Shown: positions 5,502 to 5,825 of the stretch, one piece after another | How the letters are laid out: each line of letters opens with the position of its first letter | How positions within the stretch are numbered: position 1 is the stretch's first letter | Source of the DNA: Pseudomonadota bacterium | Lineage (GTDB): Bacteria > Pseudomonadota > Gammaproteobacteria > Burkholderiales > Burkholderiaceae_D | Assembly (NCBI GenBank): GCA_023392035.1 | Contig: JAEVZY010000267.1 | Coordinates: forward strand, 1 to 5,825 | DNA length: 5,825 nucleotides | Direction of reading: 5' to 3' | Translations under genes and position numbers: made by a program | The notes under the pieces: model-generated | Databases searched by the model: none | Told to the model about the DNA's origin: nothing | What the model saw: only the letters and a program-made list of their open reading frames with translations

Positions 5502-5825
5502 TCAATTCCTTGCCTTGATGAGGGTGCCCATCCCTTGCAGGTAGGCGATCAGCGCATCCTGCTCGGTCTTCTCCGCGAGCTCCTTGGCGGCGTTGGCAAT
5601 CTCTGCTTCGGTGTAGGGATCGCCCAGGCGCTTCAAGGCGCGCATGTGATTGGCCGTGGCGCTTGCATCCACCTTGTTTTGCGACAGCCAGGGGTAGGCC
5701 GGCATGTTCGACTCCGGCACCACATCGCGCGGATTGTTCAGGTGGGTCTTGTGCCAGTCATCGCTGTAGCGGCCGCCGACGCGGGCCAGGTCCGGGCCGG
5801 TGCGCTTGGAGCCCCACTGGAACGG
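5502..5825 (-). CDS. ccoO: cbb3-type cytochrome c oxidase monoheme subunit II, CcoO/FixO (3' part only)
   Basis: The window holds only the last 107 codons; the gene runs off the right edge. The visible protein begins PFQWGSKRTGPDLARVGGRY and continues through NPRDVVPESNMPAYPWL, both typical of CcoO. The Met of the SNMPAYPWL segment is the expected axial ligand of the single heme c; the CXXCH motif and membrane anchor lie outside the window. The remaining C-terminal part is a helical tail with the end of the cytochrome c fold (DALIAYLQGMGT). CcoO passes electrons from CcoP to the heme b/heme b3-copper centre of CcoN, which is expected further right. The stop is 2 bases before ccoQ. A GTG at 5723 is only an internal Val, not a start. 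Confidence 0.96.
   Translation of the reverse strand, partial: PFQWGSKRTGPDLARVGGRYSDDWHKTHLNNPRDVVPESNMPAYPWLSQNKVDASATANHMRALKRLGDPYTEAEIANAAKELAEKTEQDALIAYLQGMGTLIKARN
5506..5511 (-). promoter_or_regulatory. Ribosome binding site for ccoQ
   Basis: On the minus strand AAGGAA sits at the very end of ccoO, 6 bases before the ATG at 5499. It rules out the TTG codon at 5505, which would leave no spacer. Confidence 0.7.

Overview
The window reads as a chromosomal segment of a GC-rich proteobacterium, most likely a betaproteobacterium. That placement rests on the gene order, the product sequences and the strong GC bias at third codon positions; it is an inference, because no rRNA or other marker is present. 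Two groups of genes face each other and meet at about 2053-2086. No tRNA, rRNA, insertion sequence, CRISPR array or phage gene is visible.

Left part, plus strand (1-2052): the end of a long Pro/Ala/Val-rich protein with a 16-residue tandem repeat array and a Cys-containing C-terminal region is followed, with a 4-base ATGA overlap, by a secreted protein carrying five MORN-type repeats. I cannot name either protein. The overlap suggests they are made together.

Right part, minus strand (5825 down to 2087): this is the cbb3-type cytochrome c oxidase region. In transcription order it holds the end of ccoO (monoheme cytochrome c subunit), ccoQ (small membrane subunit), ccoP (diheme cytochrome c subunit), a strong intrinsic terminator, ccoG/fixG (membrane iron-sulfur protein for copper handling during oxidase assembly), ccoH/fixH (assembly protein), and an unnamed 79-residue protein with two membrane segments. 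The genes on each side of the terminator are packed within a few bases of one another, with ribosome binding sites lying in or just after the preceding stop codons. ccoN, the catalytic subunit, should lie beyond the right edge.

How it fits together: ccoNOQP makes the high-affinity terminal oxidase used at low oxygen, and ccoG and ccoH support its assembly and copper supply. The hairpin just after ccoP suggests that the assembly genes are expressed at a different level from the structural genes. The usual next genes of a fixGHIS cluster, ccoI and ccoS, are absent here: a small membrane protein takes that place and the cluster then ends against the MORN gene. The least described items are this small protein and the repeat/MORN pair. 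I see no clear evidence of a wholly new system.
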